DNA of 45,547 nucleotides from Phenylobacterium sp. (GTDB lineage: Bacteria; Pseudomonadota; Alphaproteobacteria; Caulobacterales; Caulobacteraceae), in contig NZ_JAPSKZ010000006.1 in NCBI RefSeq assembly GCF_031181185.1, forward strand, positions 1-45,547, given 5' to 3'. The position numbers and the translations under genes are program-made. Below, piece by piece: positions 1-8,705 of the stretch. The stretch's first letter is position 1. Every line of letters begins with the position of its first letter. The notes below the pieces were generated by a model that did no database searches, was not told where the DNA came from, and was given only the letters and a program-made list of their open reading frames with translations.

Positions 1-60
1 CCCAGAAGCCTGGCTGGCCTGACCTAGCGAAACCCGGCGGGCGCGGCGTATGGTGACGGC

Positions 61-552
61 GTGAACGCGCCTGCCGACCCGCGCCTGATCCTCCGAGAAG
101 ACGAGCTGGACGCCGGGCTCGAACTCATCATGCTGTCCGAAGCCGCCCTCTGGGCCGCCGTGGACCAGGGGCTCGAGGCCGAGAACCTGGGCCTGGGTCG
201 CTCGCACTGGCGGGCCTGTTTCCTGCTGCGCCGCCGACCGGGCATCGGCGTCCAGGAGCTCGCCCACCTGACCAGCCTGTCGAAGCAGGCCGCCAGCCGC
301 ATCCTCGTCGACCTCGCCGGCAAGGGCCTCGTCGAGAAGACGGCCGGCGACCTCGATGGCCGCCGCCGCACCGCGGCGCTCACCGAGAAGGGCCTGGCCT
401 TCGAAGCCGCCGTCAGCGAACGCCTGCGCAGCCAACTCGGCCGCGCCTACCGGGTGGGCGGTCTGGACGGCGTGGCCGGCGCCCGCAGGATCCTCGCCGC
501 GCTGGCCGGCGGCCGCACGCGCAGCCCCAACGCCGGAGGAGGCGTCGGATGA
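61..552 (+). CDS. MarR-family transcriptional regulator (PetP-like)
   Basis: A 163-residue winged-helix regulator. Residues about 60-115 carry the MarR fold, with the recognition-helix segment SLSKQAASRILVDL and the wing motif DLDGRRR. The GTG at 61 gives the usual MarR length; I see no better upstream start and only a weak ribosome binding site. The gene overlaps the next by ATGA (549-552), so the two are translationally coupled. A MarR gene directly ahead of an OmpR-type regulator matches the petP-petR pair known from Rhodobacter, where it lies next to the cytochrome bc1 genes; here petABC is about 12 kb away. The MarR call is firm; the PetP identity is inference from order and size. Confidence 0.88.
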   Translation: MNAPADPRLILREDELDAGLELIMLSEAALWAAVDQGLEAENLGLGRSHWRACFLLRRRPGIGVQELAHLTSLSKQAASRILVDLAGKGLVEKTAGDLDGRRRTAALTEKGLAFEAAVSERLRSQLGRAYRVGGLDGVAGARRILAALAGGRTRSPNAGGGVG

Positions 553-1256
553 GCCTAGCCCAGTCCAATCCCCGCGGCCGCCACCTGCTGGTGGTCGACG
601 ACGACGACCGCATCCGCGACCTCCTGAAGGCCTATCTCAGCCGCGCCGGCTTCCGGGTGACCGCGGCGGCCGGCGGGGCGCCAGCCCGACGTCTGCTCGC
701 GACGCTGGACTTCGACCTCGCGGTCTTCGACGTGATGATGCCGGGCGAGGACGGCTTCTCCCTGACCCGCTGGCTGCGCGAGCAACGCGGCCCGGCCGGC
801 AAGACGCCGGTCCTGATGCTCACCGCCCGCGGCGAGGCCGGCGATCGCATCGAAGGCTTGAAACTGGGCGCCGACGACTACCTGCCCAAGCCGTTCGAGC
901 CCGAGGAGCTGCTGCTGCGCATCGAGGCGATCCTGCGCCGCGCCCAGGACAAGCCCACGCCCGGCGGCGTGCTGTCGCTGGGCCGCTGCCGGTTCGACGC
1001 CGAACGCGGCGAGCTCAGCTGCGACGGCGAGGCCGTGCGCCTGACCGAAGCCGAGGTCGCCCTGCTGCGCCAGCTGGCCCGCACGCCGCACGAGCCGGTC
1101 GACCGGCTGGAGCTGGCCCGCGGCTCGGTCGATCCCTCCGGCCGCGCGGTGGATGTCCAGGTGACCCGCCTGCGCCGCAAGATCGAGGAAGACCCCAAGG
1201 CCCCGCGCTACCTCCAGACCGTACGCGGCGTGGGCTACCGCCTCGTCCCCGACTGA
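549..1256 (+). CDS. OmpR-family response regulator (PetR-like)
   Basis: A 235-residue two-domain regulator. The receiver (about residues 12-128) has the acidic cluster VDDDD, phosphoacceptor D61 in VFDVMMPGEDG, the switch residue T92 and K114 in YLPKPF. The C-terminal winged helix (about 140-232) ends with the typical VRGVGYRLVPD. The start overlaps the MarR stop by ATGA and the stop overlaps the kinase start as TGATG, so all three genes are made together. It should be phosphorylated by the downstream kinase and bind DNA as a dimer. Targets cannot be read from this window; control of respiratory genes is suggested only by the PetPR-like order. Confidence 0.93.
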   Translation: MSLAQSNPRGRHLLVVDDDDRIRDLLKAYLSRAGFRVTAAAGGAPARRLLATLDFDLAVFDVMMPGEDGFSLTRWLREQRGPAGKTPVLMLTARGEAGDRIEGLKLGADDYLPKPFEPEELLLRIEAILRRAQDKPTPGGVLSLGRCRFDAERGELSCDGEAVRLTEAEVALLRQLARTPHEPVDRLELARGSVDPSGRAVDVQVTRLRRKIEEDPKAPRYLQTVRGVGYRLVPD

Positions 1257-2620
1257 TGACCTCGCCGTCGTTCCTGCGCGGGATCGGCCGCTGGCTGAAG
1301 CGGCGCCTGCCGACGTCGCTGTTCGGGCGCTCCCTGCTCATCATCGTCCTGCCGGTGGCGCTGATGCAGATCGCGGTCACTTGGGCGTTCTTCGACGCCC
1401 ACTGGCAGACGGTCACCGCCCGACTCTCCGAGGGCCTTGCCGGCGACATCGCCTGGGCGGTCGAGAGCTACAAGGACGACGCCCGGCCCGAGAGCTTCGC
1501 GCGCCTGTCGCGCCGCGCCGAGGAGTCGATGGGTCTCTCCATCGCCCTGCAGCCCGGCCGCCAGCTGCCTGCCCGGCGGCGCGACCCGCCCGTGATCTGG
1601 GAGCCGTTCTTCGCCCCCATCGACCGCTCGCTGCAGCGGGCGCTGTCCGAGCGGCTGGACGACCCGTTCTGGTTCGACACCACCCGCTACCCGGCCTACG
1701 TCGACATCCGCGTCGCCGTACCGGGCGGAGTGATGCGGGTGCTGGCGCCGCGCGACCGGGCCTTCGCCACGCAGGGACACATCTTCATCCTCTGGATGAC
1801 CGTGGCCACGGTGCTGCTGACGGCGCTCGCCATCCTCTTCATCCGCAACCAGGTGCGCTCGATCGAGCGGCTGGCCAACGCCGCCGAAGCCTTCGGGCGC
1901 GGCGCCGACCAGCCCAGCTTCAAGCCGCAGGGCGCCAAGGAGGTCCGCCGGGCCGCACGCGCCTTCCTCGACATGCGCGCGCGTATCCAGCGCCACATCG
2001 ACCAGCGCACGGCCCTGCTCGCCTCGGTCAGCCATGACCTGCGCACGCCGCTGACCCGCCTGAAGCTGGCGCTGGCGCTGGCCGAGCCCAGTTCGGCGAC
2101 GGCCGAGATGAAGCGTGATGTCGTCGAGATGGAGCACATGATCGACGAGTACCTCGCCTTCGCCCGGGGCGAGGGCGGCGAGGCGCTCGAGGCCGCCCCA
2201 CTGCGCCGGCTGATCGACGAGGTCAGCGAGAACGCCGTACGCGCCGGCGCCCAGGTGAAGGTCGTCGCAGACCCGGACCTCACCGCAACCGTCCGGCCGA
2301 ACGCCATGAAGCGGGCGCTGTCGAACCTGGTGATGAACGCCGCGGCGCACGGCCAGCGCGTCGAGGTCGCCGCCCGCAAGCGGCCCCAGGGCGGCGTCGA
2401 GATCGTCGTCGACGACGACGGCCCCGGCATCCCTCCCGATCGCTACGAGGACGCCTTCAAGGCGTTCTCGCGCCTCGACGAGTCCCGCAACCAGAACACC
2501 AAGGGCGTAGGCCTGGGCCTCGCCATCGCCCGCGACGTGGCCCGCGGCCACGGCGGCGACATCACGCTCGATCGATCGCCGCTCGGCGGTTTACGCGCTG
2601 TTGTCCGGCTGCCGGGATAG
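1256..2620 (+). CDS. Sensor histidine kinase, EnvZ-like
   Basis: A 454-residue membrane kinase. Transmembrane segments lie at about residues 26-46 and 175-197, flanking a periplasmic loop of about 130 residues. A HAMP segment (about 198-250) follows, then the H-box with H260 in SVSHDLRTPLTRL. The ATPase part shows the N box (NLVMNAAAHG), the G1 box DDDGPGIPPD and the G2 box GVGLGLAIARD. The ATG at 1256 shares its A with the stop of the response regulator, so this frame is entered by coupling; the open frame continues upstream only as a shadow of the regulator. Cognate partner of the preceding OmpR regulator. The periplasmic sensor has no recognisable ligand motif. Confidence 0.93.
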   Translation: MTSPSFLRGIGRWLKRRLPTSLFGRSLLIIVLPVALMQIAVTWAFFDAHWQTVTARLSEGLAGDIAWAVESYKDDARPESFARLSRRAEESMGLSIALQPGRQLPARRRDPPVIWEPFFAPIDRSLQRALSERLDDPFWFDTTRYPAYVDIRVAVPGGVMRVLAPRDRAFATQGHIFILWMTVATVLLTALAILFIRNQVRSIERLANAAEAFGRGADQPSFKPQGAKEVRRAARAFLDMRARIQRHIDQRTALLASVSHDLRTPLTRLKLALALAEPSSATAEMKRDVVEMEHMIDEYLAFARGEGGEALEAAPLRRLIDEVSENAVRAGAQVKVVADPDLTATVRPNAMKRALSNLVMNAAAHGQRVEVAARKRPQGGVEIVVDDDGPGIPPDRYEDAFKAFSRLDESRNQNTKGVGLGLAIARDVARGHGGDITLDRSPLGGLRAVVRLPG

Positions 2621-2644
2621 ACTGAAGCAAACCGGAGGAACCAC

Positions 2645-3055
2645 ATGCGTCCGATCCTGCTCGCCGCCGCCGCCTCGCTCCTCGCTACGCCCGCCTTCGC
2701 CGCCGATCCGGTGGAGGGCGAATGGCTCACCCAGGCTGGCACGGCCAAGGTCCGGATTGCGCCGTGCGCCGGCAAGGCCGACCGCCTGTGCGGCACGGTC
2801 GTCTGGCTGAAGAACGCGGGCGCGAAGGACGCCAACAATCCCGATCCGAAGCTTCGCGACCGCGCCATTGTGGGCATGAACCTGATCCGCGACTTCAAGC
2901 AGGCGGGCCCCGGCCGCTGGACCGGCGGCAAGATCTACGATCCGGAGAGCGGCAAGACCTACGACTCCAAGATCAGCGCGAACGCCAACGGGACGCTGAA
3001 GGTCGAGGGCTGCGTCCTGGTGGTCTGCCAGGCGCAGACCTGGCGGCGCGGCTAG
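2645..3055 (+). CDS. DUF2147 exported protein
   Basis: A 136-residue protein with a signal peptide (hydrophobic residues 4-19, likely cleavage after AFA at about 20). The mature part has the DUF2147 pattern: VEGEWLTQAG near the start, a cysteine pair (PCAGKADRLCG), the conserved GGKIYDPESGKTY and a C-terminal cysteine segment. Family members are small periplasmic beta-rich proteins of unknown function. AGGA (ggagga-like, near 2634) precedes the ATG. The stop codon overlaps that of proC on the other strand through the shared tetramer CTAG at 3052-3055. It may be expressed after the kinase gene, 24 bases upstream. Confidence 0.85.
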   Translation: MRPILLAAAASLLATPAFAADPVEGEWLTQAGTAKVRIAPCAGKADRLCGTVVWLKNAGAKDANNPDPKLRDRAIVGMNLIRDFKQAGPGRWTGGKIYDPESGKTYDSKISANANGTLKVEGCVLVVCQAQTWRRG

Positions 3056-3852
3056 GCGCCCAGCTCCTTCGACCGACGCACGGCCGCGCCCACAGCCTCG
3101 CGCAGCAGGTCGGGCAGACCGCCCTGGGCGGCCAGCAGCACGTTCAGCGCCGCCTCGGTCGTGCCCCCCGGCGAGGTGACCTGCCGGCGCAGTTCCGCGG
3201 GGTCTTCGCCGGTGCTCGCAAGCAGGGCCGCCGCTCCGGTCAGCGTGGAGCGCGCGAGCCGGCGCGCATCCGCCGGGGCCAGGCCCGCCGCAGCGCCCGC
3301 GCCTTCCAGGGCCTCGATGAAGGCATAGAGATAGGCTGGCGCGGACCCAGAGACGGCGGTGGCGGCGTGCATCTGGCCCTCGTCGGCGAGATCCACCACC
3401 GCCCCCAGCGGCTCGAACAGCGCATGCGCCCGCGCCAGGGCCGCCGGATCGTCCGAGAACAGGCTCGCCGTACCCTGGCCGATGGCCGCCGCCGTCGTGG
3501 GCATGACCCGCGCCACGGGGCGGCCGCCGAATTCCTTGGCAATGTCGGCGGCCTTCACGCCGGCCGCGATGGAGACGATCACCGCGTCGGCGGCGAGCCA
3601 GCCTTGCGTCTCGGCCGCGGCCTCGCGCCACAGCTGCGGCTTCACCGCCAGCACGACGGTCTTCGCCCTCGCGAGCTCCCCGTCCGGCGGATTGAGGATA
3701 GCGCCCGCCGCCGCGGCGTCCGTCGCGGACGGTCCCGGATGCGGGTCGCGGATCATCAGCTCGGCGGGGTGGAAGGCCTGGGCGGCGCGCCAGCCGTCCA
3801 GCATGGCGCCGCCCATCCGGCCGGCGCCCAGCATCAGTATGGGCGTCATCAT
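3052..3852 (-). CDS. proC: Pyrroline-5-carboxylate reductase
   Basis: A 266-residue enzyme for the last step of proline synthesis, reducing pyrroline-5-carboxylate with NAD(P)H in the cytosol. The N-terminal Rossmann motif GAGRMGGAM binds the cofactor. VVLAVKPQ, VARVMPTTAAAIGQG and the C-terminal signature (VSGSAPAYLYAFIEAL, then VTSPGGTTEAAL) are all present. In the usual MPNTPA motif the Asn is Thr here. Two ATGs lie in tandem (3850-3852 and 3847-3849), so the first residue is uncertain. Third gene of a reverse ubiK-ybjN-proC run, an order I recognise from related alphaproteobacteria. It converges on the DUF2147 gene with overlapping stops. Confidence 0.96.
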   Translation of the reverse strand: MMTPILMLGAGRMGGAMLDGWRAAQAFHPAELMIRDPHPGPSATDAAAAGAILNPPDGELARAKTVVLAVKPQLWREAAAETQGWLAADAVIVSIAAGVKAADIAKEFGGRPVARVMPTTAAAIGQGTASLFSDDPAALARAHALFEPLGAVVDLADEGQMHAATAVSGSAPAYLYAFIEALEGAGAAAGLAPADARRLARSTLTGAAALLASTGEDPAELRRQVTSPGGTTEAALNVLLAAQGGLPDLLREAVGAAVRRSKELGA

Positions 3853-3895
3853 CGCGGGCGAACCTAACGGCGCCGCCCGCGATGCGCGAGGGGTG

Positions 3896-4399
3896 TTACG
3901 CCTCGCCGACCGTCTCGAACATGCAGGCGGCGATCGCCTCCTGCGGGCTCTTGGCCCCGCGCAGCATGAAGTCGAAGGCCGGGTAGAAGCGGTCAGCCGC
4001 CTCGACGGCCACGTCGATCATCGCCGCGGCCTGGGCCAGGCTGGGCTGCTCGCCGGTCATCAGCGCCATGCCGTGGCGGAAGATGATCTCGCCGTCTTCC
4101 CAGAGCTCGAAGTGGCCCAGCCAGACGCGGGGGTTGATCGCCGCGATCAGCTCGTGGGCCGCCATCCGCCGCTCCTTCGGCGCCGTCAGGTCGACCGACA
4201 GGCACAGCTGCAGGGTGTCGCCCTCGGGCCGCCAGGCGAACCAGAGCTCATAGTCCTTCCAGTCGCCGGCCAGCGAGAAGGCCAGGTCGCCGTCTTCTGT
4301 CCGGTCGAAGGGAAGGTTCTCGGCGGTGAGCACGTGCTCGACCACATCGAGAGGATCGTTGGAGAGGAGGACGGTTTCGTCCGACAGGGAGGTGTCCAA
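3896..4399 (-). CDS. YbjN-domain protein
   Basis: A 167-residue soluble protein with the YbjN fold, structurally related to type III secretion chaperones. Typical segments are VVEHVLTAENLPFDRTEDGD near the start, a central beta region, and INPRVWLGHFELWEDGE with the downstream AADRFYPAFDFML. The start is TTG at 4399, preceded on the reverse strand by AAAGGGG at suitable spacing; no in-frame ATG precedes it. YbjN in Escherichia coli is linked to stress and motility, but the role in alphaproteobacteria is unclear. It sits 43 bases before proC, probably in one transcript. Confidence 0.87.
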   Translation of the reverse strand: MDTSLSDETVLLSNDPLDVVEHVLTAENLPFDRTEDGDLAFSLAGDWKDYELWFAWRPEGDTLQLCLSVDLTAPKERRMAAHELIAAINPRVWLGHFELWEDGEIIFRHGMALMTGEQPSLAQAAAMIDVAVEAADRFYPAFDFMLRGAKSPQEAIAACMFETVGEA

Positions 4400-4543
4400 T
4401 CTAAGACCCCTTTCGCAGCGGGCTGGGGGCGGAGAGCCGTCCCCGAATCGCCTGCGATACTGAAAGTAATCTGGTTTGCGGCCGCGCCGTCACTTCGTTC
4501 TTGCGACGCGCGGGCCTCGTGGGCGTGTTGTGCACAGGAACGG

Positions 4544-4801
4544 TCAGGCCGGGCCGCCCTTGGTCGTGCGCTTGGGCGCGGTCTGCGCCGCGCGCAGGGC
4601 CTCCACCTCGAGGCGAAGGGCGGCGAGCTCGGCCTTGAGCGCATCGAAGTCCTCGCGTCGGACGAGGTCCATCTCGGCCGCGATCCGGTCGGCCTGGCTG
4701 CGGAAGGCGGCCTTGGCCTCCTCGCCCGCGGCCTGGGCCATGCCCATGGCGGCCGTCGTCAGCTTCGCGAGTTCGTCGAGGATCGGGTTCTGGGTCTGCA
4801 T
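4544..4801 (-). CDS. ubiK: UbiK-family ubiquinone accessory factor (BMFP)
   Basis: An 85-residue protein of the BMFP/UbiK family. Residues 1-45 form the amphipathic helix that in the family contacts membranes and ubiquinone-synthesis enzymes. Residues 47-72 (VRREDFDALKAELAALR and following) form the C-terminal coiled coil that drives trimer formation. The tail is basic. In gammaproteobacteria UbiK aids aerobic ubiquinone synthesis through UbiJ; whether the alphaproteobacterial form does the same is inference. It is transcribed away from lgt, with a shared divergent upstream region at 4802-4921. Confidence 0.85.
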   Translation of the reverse strand: MQTQNPILDELAKLTTAAMGMAQAAGEEAKAAFRSQADRIAAEMDLVRREDFDALKAELAALRLEVEALRAAQTAPKRTTKGGPA

Positions 4802-4921
4802 TCTGCGTTCGTCTTGGCCTGCGGGAGCGCCGGCCTCTTCCTCTATATGGCCCTTCAGGGGGTGAAAGCGAAGGGCTTCTCGTCTAACACCCAGGACACC
4901 AACGCCGGAGCAGCCCAAACC

Positions 4922-5794
4922 GTGCCGTTTCCAGAGTTCGATCCTGTCCTGGTCCAAATGGGACCCATCGCCATCCGCTGGTACGCCCTGGCCTACGTCG
5001 CCGGCATCCTGCTGGGCTGGCGCTATGCCGCAGCCATCGTGAAGAACCCCCGGCTGTGGACGCGCCGTCCGCCGCCGGCCACCACCGAACAGATCGACGA
5101 CTTCGTCCTTTGGGTGACGCTGGCGATCATCATCGGCGGCCGACTGGGCCACGTGCTCTTCTACACGCCCCAGCTGATCTGGACCGAGCCTCTGCGGATC
5201 TTCCAGATCTGGGAAGGCGGCATGAGTTTCCACGGTGGGGCGATCGGCGTCTTCATCGCCATCATCCTCTTCGCGCTCCGCAACAAGGTCGACCTCTGGC
5301 GGCTGGGGGACGTCGTCGCCGCGGTCGTGCCGATTGGGCTGTTCTTCGGCCGTGTGGCCAACTTCATCAACGGCGAGCTCTGGGGCCGTCCGACCGACGT
5401 CCCCTGGGGCGTCGTCTTCTGCAACCAGAAGATCCAGGAGACGCTCGGCTGGTGCCCTGCCGGCGACGTCGCCCGCCATCCCAGCCAGCTCTACGAAGCG
5501 GCGCTGGAAGGGATCGTCCTCTTCCTGATCCTGCGCTGGGCCACCCATGGGGCGAAGCTTCTCAACCGCCGCGGCGTCGTCATGGGCCTGTTCACCGCCT
5601 TCTATGCGCTCTTCCGCATCAGCCTCGAGAACGTTCGCCAGCCCGACGCCGGCCTCGAGAACCTGCCGCTGGGCCTGACCATGGGCATCTATCTTTCCAT
5701 CCCGATGCTGCTGTTCGGCCTCTGGCTGATCTGGCGCGGGATGCGCGAGCCCTTGCCGCCGGAGACCGCCGCCCAGGCCCATGACGCTCGCTGA
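4922..5794 (+). CDS. lgt: Prolipoprotein diacylglyceryl transferase
   Basis: A 290-residue, seven-segment inner-membrane enzyme that transfers diacylglycerol from phosphatidylglycerol to the lipobox cysteine of prolipoproteins. Signatures are IGPIAIRWYALAYVAG-like residues at the start (here MGPIAIRWYALAYVAG), GGRLGHVLFY, the essential EGGMSFHGG, GRVANFINGELWGR and RHPSQLYEA. I chose GTG at 4922 because family members start with a short segment before the FPEFDP motif and GGAG lies about 10 bases upstream. An in-frame ATG at 4847 would add 25 atypical residues. The 3' end overlaps the next gene by 14 bases. Confidence 0.95.
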   Translation: MPFPEFDPVLVQMGPIAIRWYALAYVAGILLGWRYAAAIVKNPRLWTRRPPPATTEQIDDFVLWVTLAIIIGGRLGHVLFYTPQLIWTEPLRIFQIWEGGMSFHGGAIGVFIAIILFALRNKVDLWRLGDVVAAVVPIGLFFGRVANFINGELWGRPTDVPWGVVFCNQKIQETLGWCPAGDVARHPSQLYEAALEGIVLFLILRWATHGAKLLNRRGVVMGLFTAFYALFRISLENVRQPDAGLENLPLGLTMGIYLSIPMLLFGLWLIWRGMREPLPPETAAQAHDAR

Positions 5795-6836
5795 CAAGCT
5801 GGCCGCCGAGATCGGTGAAGGCGGCCCCCTGACGGTCGCCCAGTTCATGACCGCCTGCCTGCACGACCCGCAGTTCGGCTACTACGCCACGCGGCCGGCC
5901 CTGGGCGAAGCCGGCGACTTCGTCACCGCGCCGCTGGTCAGCCAGATGTTCGGCGAGCTGATCGGCGCCTGGGCCGCCGTCTCCTGGCAGCGGATGGGCG
6001 AGCCCGCCCAGGTGCGCCTCGTCGAGATGGGGCCCGGCGACGGCACGCTGATGAGTGACGTCCTGCGCGCGGCGCGAACGGCGCCGGGCTTCCTCGAGGC
6101 CTGCGATGTCTGGCTGGTCGAGACCTCCGAACCGCTGAAGGCGCGCCAGGCCGAACGCCTGGGCGATGCGGTCAGCTGGGCCGCCGCCCTGGCCGACGTG
6201 CCCGGGGATGCGCCGCTGATCCTCTTCGCCAACGAGCTCCTGGACTGCCTGCCGGCCCGCCAGTTCGTCCGCACCGCGACCGGCTGGGCCGAGCAGGTGG
6301 TCGGGCTGGGCGCCGACGGCCGCCTCGCCTTCCGGATGGCGCCGACGCCCGCGAACCTCCTGCTGCCCGACGCCCGCGAAGGCGCGGTGTTCGAGCAGTC
6401 GGCGCCACAGGAGGCCCTGGGCGCCGAGCTCGGCGCGCGGGTCGTGCGTGACGGCGGCGCGGCCCTCCTGGTGGACTATGGCCGCAGCCTGCCCGGCTTC
6501 GGCGACACCCTGCAGGCCCTGAGGCGGCACGAGAAGGTCGATCCCCTGGCCTGTCCGGGCGAGGCCGACCTGACTGTTCACGCCGACTTCCCCGCCGTGA
6601 TGGCCGCCGCCCGACGCGAGGGCGCCTCGGCGGCTATCCTGACCCAGGCCGAGTTCCTGGCGAGGCTCGGGATCGGCGAGCGCGCCGAGGCCCTGGTCCG
6701 CGCCCGCCCCGACAAGGCGCCCGCCATCGGCCGCCAGCTCAACCGACTGGTCGCCGCCGACCAGATGGGCGAGCTCTTCAAGGCCTGCTGCCTGCACTCC
6801 CCCGGCTGGACCCCGCCGGCATTTGAAGAGGCGTGA
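5781..6836 (+). CDS. MidA/NDUFAF7-family SAM-dependent methyltransferase
   Basis: A 351-residue class I methyltransferase. The opening GPLTVAQFMTACLHDPQFGYY is followed by GEAGDFVTAPLVSQMFGE, the SAM-binding VEMGPGDGTLM and FANELLDCLPARQF, all hallmarks of the MidA/NDUFAF7 family. The mitochondrial member methylates an arginine of a complex I subunit and is needed for assembly; the bacterial role is less certain. The ATG at 5781 lies inside lgt (14-base overlap), indicating coupling. The next gene begins one base after its stop. Together with UbiK and the bc1 operon this fits a respiratory neighbourhood, though that link is inference. Confidence 0.9.
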   Translation: MTLADKLAAEIGEGGPLTVAQFMTACLHDPQFGYYATRPALGEAGDFVTAPLVSQMFGELIGAWAAVSWQRMGEPAQVRLVEMGPGDGTLMSDVLRAARTAPGFLEACDVWLVETSEPLKARQAERLGDAVSWAAALADVPGDAPLILFANELLDCLPARQFVRTATGWAEQVVGLGADGRLAFRMAPTPANLLLPDAREGAVFEQSAPQEALGAELGARVVRDGGAALLVDYGRSLPGFGDTLQALRRHEKVDPLACPGEADLTVHADFPAVMAAARREGASAAILTQAEFLARLGIGERAEALVRARPDKAPAIGRQLNRLVAADQMGELFKACCLHSPGWTPPAFEEA

Positions 6837-6837
6837 C

Positions 6838-7599
6838 ATGACCCTCCCCGTCCTCACCTCGCCGCTGCTGGACCTGCCGGGAATCCGCCACGCGTTCTTC
6901 ACGCGCCAGGGCGGCGTCTCCGAGGGCCTCTACGCCAGCCTGAACGTCGGCGCGGGCTCAAACGACGAGCCGGCGGCGGTGCAGGAGAACCGCCGACGCT
7001 GCGCCGAGCACCTCAAGGGCGAGCTCGTCACCGCCTACCAGGTCCATTCGCCCACCGCCCTCGTCGCCGACGGCCCGTGGCCCGCGGGACCGCCCCAGGC
7101 CGACGCCGTCGTCAGCGCCACGCCCGGCGTGATCTGTGGGGCGCTCTCCGCCGACTGTGCGCCCATCCTGCTCGCCGACCCCCAGGCCGGCGTGGTCGCC
7201 GCCGCCCACGCCGGCTGGAAAGGCGCGCTGACGGGCGTCGCCGAGGCCGCCATCGCCCGGATGGAGACGCTGGGCGCCCGCCGCGACCGCATCCGGGCCG
7301 CCGTGGGCCCCTGCATCGGGCCGGAGTCCTACGAGGTCGGCCTGGAATTCGCCCACCGCTTCCTGCAGCACGACCGCGCCTATGCGAAGTTCTTCCAGTC
7401 GGCCGCGAGCGACGACAAACGCATGTTCGACCTGCCGGGCTTCGTCCTGGCCCGGCTGAAGGCGGCCGGCGTGCAGCGTTGCGAGTGGATCGGCCGCGAC
7501 ACCTGCGCCGAGGAGGACCTGTTCTTCTCGAACCGGCGGGCCTTCAAGCGTGGCGAGAGCTACTACGGGCGCCTCCTGTCGGCCATCGTGCTGGCGTAA
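6838..7599 (+). CDS. pgeF: PgeF/YfiH-type multicopper-oxidase-like purine nucleoside enzyme
   Basis: A 253-residue protein of the YfiH family, annotated as polyphenol oxidase, peptidoglycan editing factor PgeF, or purine nucleoside phosphorylase/adenosine deaminase. HAFFTRQGGVSEGLY marks the N-terminus. The metal ligands H70 (YQVHSP), C107 (SADCAP) and H124 (AHAGWKG) are conserved, as is VGPCIGPESYEVG. The ATG at 6838 follows GAAGAGG at good spacing; an in-frame TTG at 6823 would overlap the upstream gene. The lgt-midA-pgeF order and minimal spacing indicate one operon. Confidence 0.93.
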   Translation: MTLPVLTSPLLDLPGIRHAFFTRQGGVSEGLYASLNVGAGSNDEPAAVQENRRRCAEHLKGELVTAYQVHSPTALVADGPWPAGPPQADAVVSATPGVICGALSADCAPILLADPQAGVVAAAHAGWKGALTGVAEAAIARMETLGARRDRIRAAVGPCIGPESYEVGLEFAHRFLQHDRAYAKFFQSAASDDKRMFDLPGFVLARLKAAGVQRCEWIGRDTCAEEDLFFSNRRAFKRGESYYGRLLSAIVLA

Positions 7600-7656
7600 C
7601 TGGACTCCCGCGCCGCCGCTGCTACAAGCGCGCGCATCAAGACATCTGGGGGTCCG

Positions 7657-8592
7657 ATGAAGCTGCTGGCCGGCAACTCCAACCGCACCTTGGCGCAGGC
7701 GGTGGCTTCCCACCTCGACCTGCCCCTGACGCGGGCGCAGGTGAAGCGGTTCCCGGACAACGAGGTCTGGGTGACCATCGACGAGAACGTCCGCGGCGAG
7801 GACGTCTTCGTCCTGCAATCGACGGCCTATCCCGCCAACGACCACCTCATGGAGCTCTTGATCTGCATCGATGCGCTGAAGCGCGCGTCGGCCCGCCGGA
7901 TCACGGCGGTGATGCCCTACTTCGGCTATGCGCGTCAGGACCGGAAGACCGGCGGCCGCACGCCGATTTCGGCGAAGCTGGTGGCGAACCTCATCACCCG
8001 CGCTGGCGCCGACCGGGTGCTGACGATGGATCTGCACTCGGGCCAGATCCAGGGCTTCTTCGACATCCCGACCGACAACCTTCAGTCCGCGCCCCTGATG
8101 GCCGCCGACATCAAGACCAACTACGCCAAGCCGGACGAGCTGCTGATCGTCTCGCCCGACGTGGGCGGCGTGGTCCGGGCGCTTGCGGTGGCCAGCCGGC
8201 TGAACGCCGACCTGGCCATCGTCGACAAGCGCCGCTCGGGCCCGGGCAAGTCCGAGGTCGCCAACATCATCGGGGACGTGACCGGCCGCCGGCTGATCAT
8301 CTTCGACGACATTGTTGATTCGGCCGGGACGCTCTGCTCGGCGGCGCAATCGCTGATGGATGCGGGAGCGGCCGAGGTCTCGGCCTACATCACGCACGGC
8401 GTGCTGTCGGGCGCCGCGGCCGAGCGGGTGAAGAATTCGGTCCTCAAAGAGCTGGTGATCACCGACTCCATCGAGGCGTCGGACCAGGTGTCCCAGTGTG
8501 GGAAGATCCGCACCGTCGGCTGCGCGGCCCTGATCGGCGAGGCGATCCGCCGCATCGCCAACGAGGAGTCCGTCTCCAAACTGTTCGACTGA
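7657..8592 (+). CDS. prs: Ribose-phosphate pyrophosphokinase
   Basis: A 311-residue cytosolic enzyme that makes PRPP from ribose 5-phosphate and ATP, feeding purine, pyrimidine, histidine, tryptophan and NAD synthesis. It shows [10 protein letters not shown], the flexible ATP-binding loop with YARQDRK, the metal-binding [12 protein letters not shown], the KRR segment (DKRRSGPGK) and the PRPP loop [14 protein letters not shown]. Length is exactly the family norm. GGGGG precedes the ATG by a few bases. It follows pgeF after 57 bases and could have its own promoter there, but no clear -35/-10 pair is visible. Confidence 0.97.
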   Translation: MKLLAGNSNRTLAQAVASHLDLPLTRAQVKRFPDNEVWVTIDENVRGEDVFVLQSTAYPANDHLMELLICIDALKRASARRITAVMPYFGYARQDRKTGGRTPISAKLVANLITRAGADRVLTMDLHSGQIQGFFDIPTDNLQSAPLMAADIKTNYAKPDELLIVSPDVGGVVRALAVASRLNADLAIVDKRRSGPGKSEVANIIGDVTGRRLIIFDDIVDSAGTLCSAAQSLMDAGAAEVSAYITHGVLSGAAAERVKNSVLKELVITDSIEASDQVSQCGKIRTVGCAALIGEAIRRIANEESVSKLFD

Positions 8593-8705
8593 GAGACGTC
8601 GAGTTCCAGGCCACGCTTGCTCAGCAAGAGTTTACGGGTCTAGGGCACGATCTGCCGGGGGGCATGCTAAAGATTCATCCACTCGTAAGAGGGGGAAGCC
8701 GTCCG

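Noticed and set aside
356-1255. Open frame of 300 codons ahead of the first kinase
   Set aside because: It is the third-position shadow of the MarR and response regulator genes (Arg/Pro-rich, no domains). The kinase starts at the ATG overlapping the regulator stop.
4453-4464. TGCGATACTGAA upstream of ybjN, similar to the proposed MarR operators
   Set aside because: It matches operator B at only 10 of 12 positions, lacks the palindromic end, and is far from the MarR cluster; chance similarity is likely.
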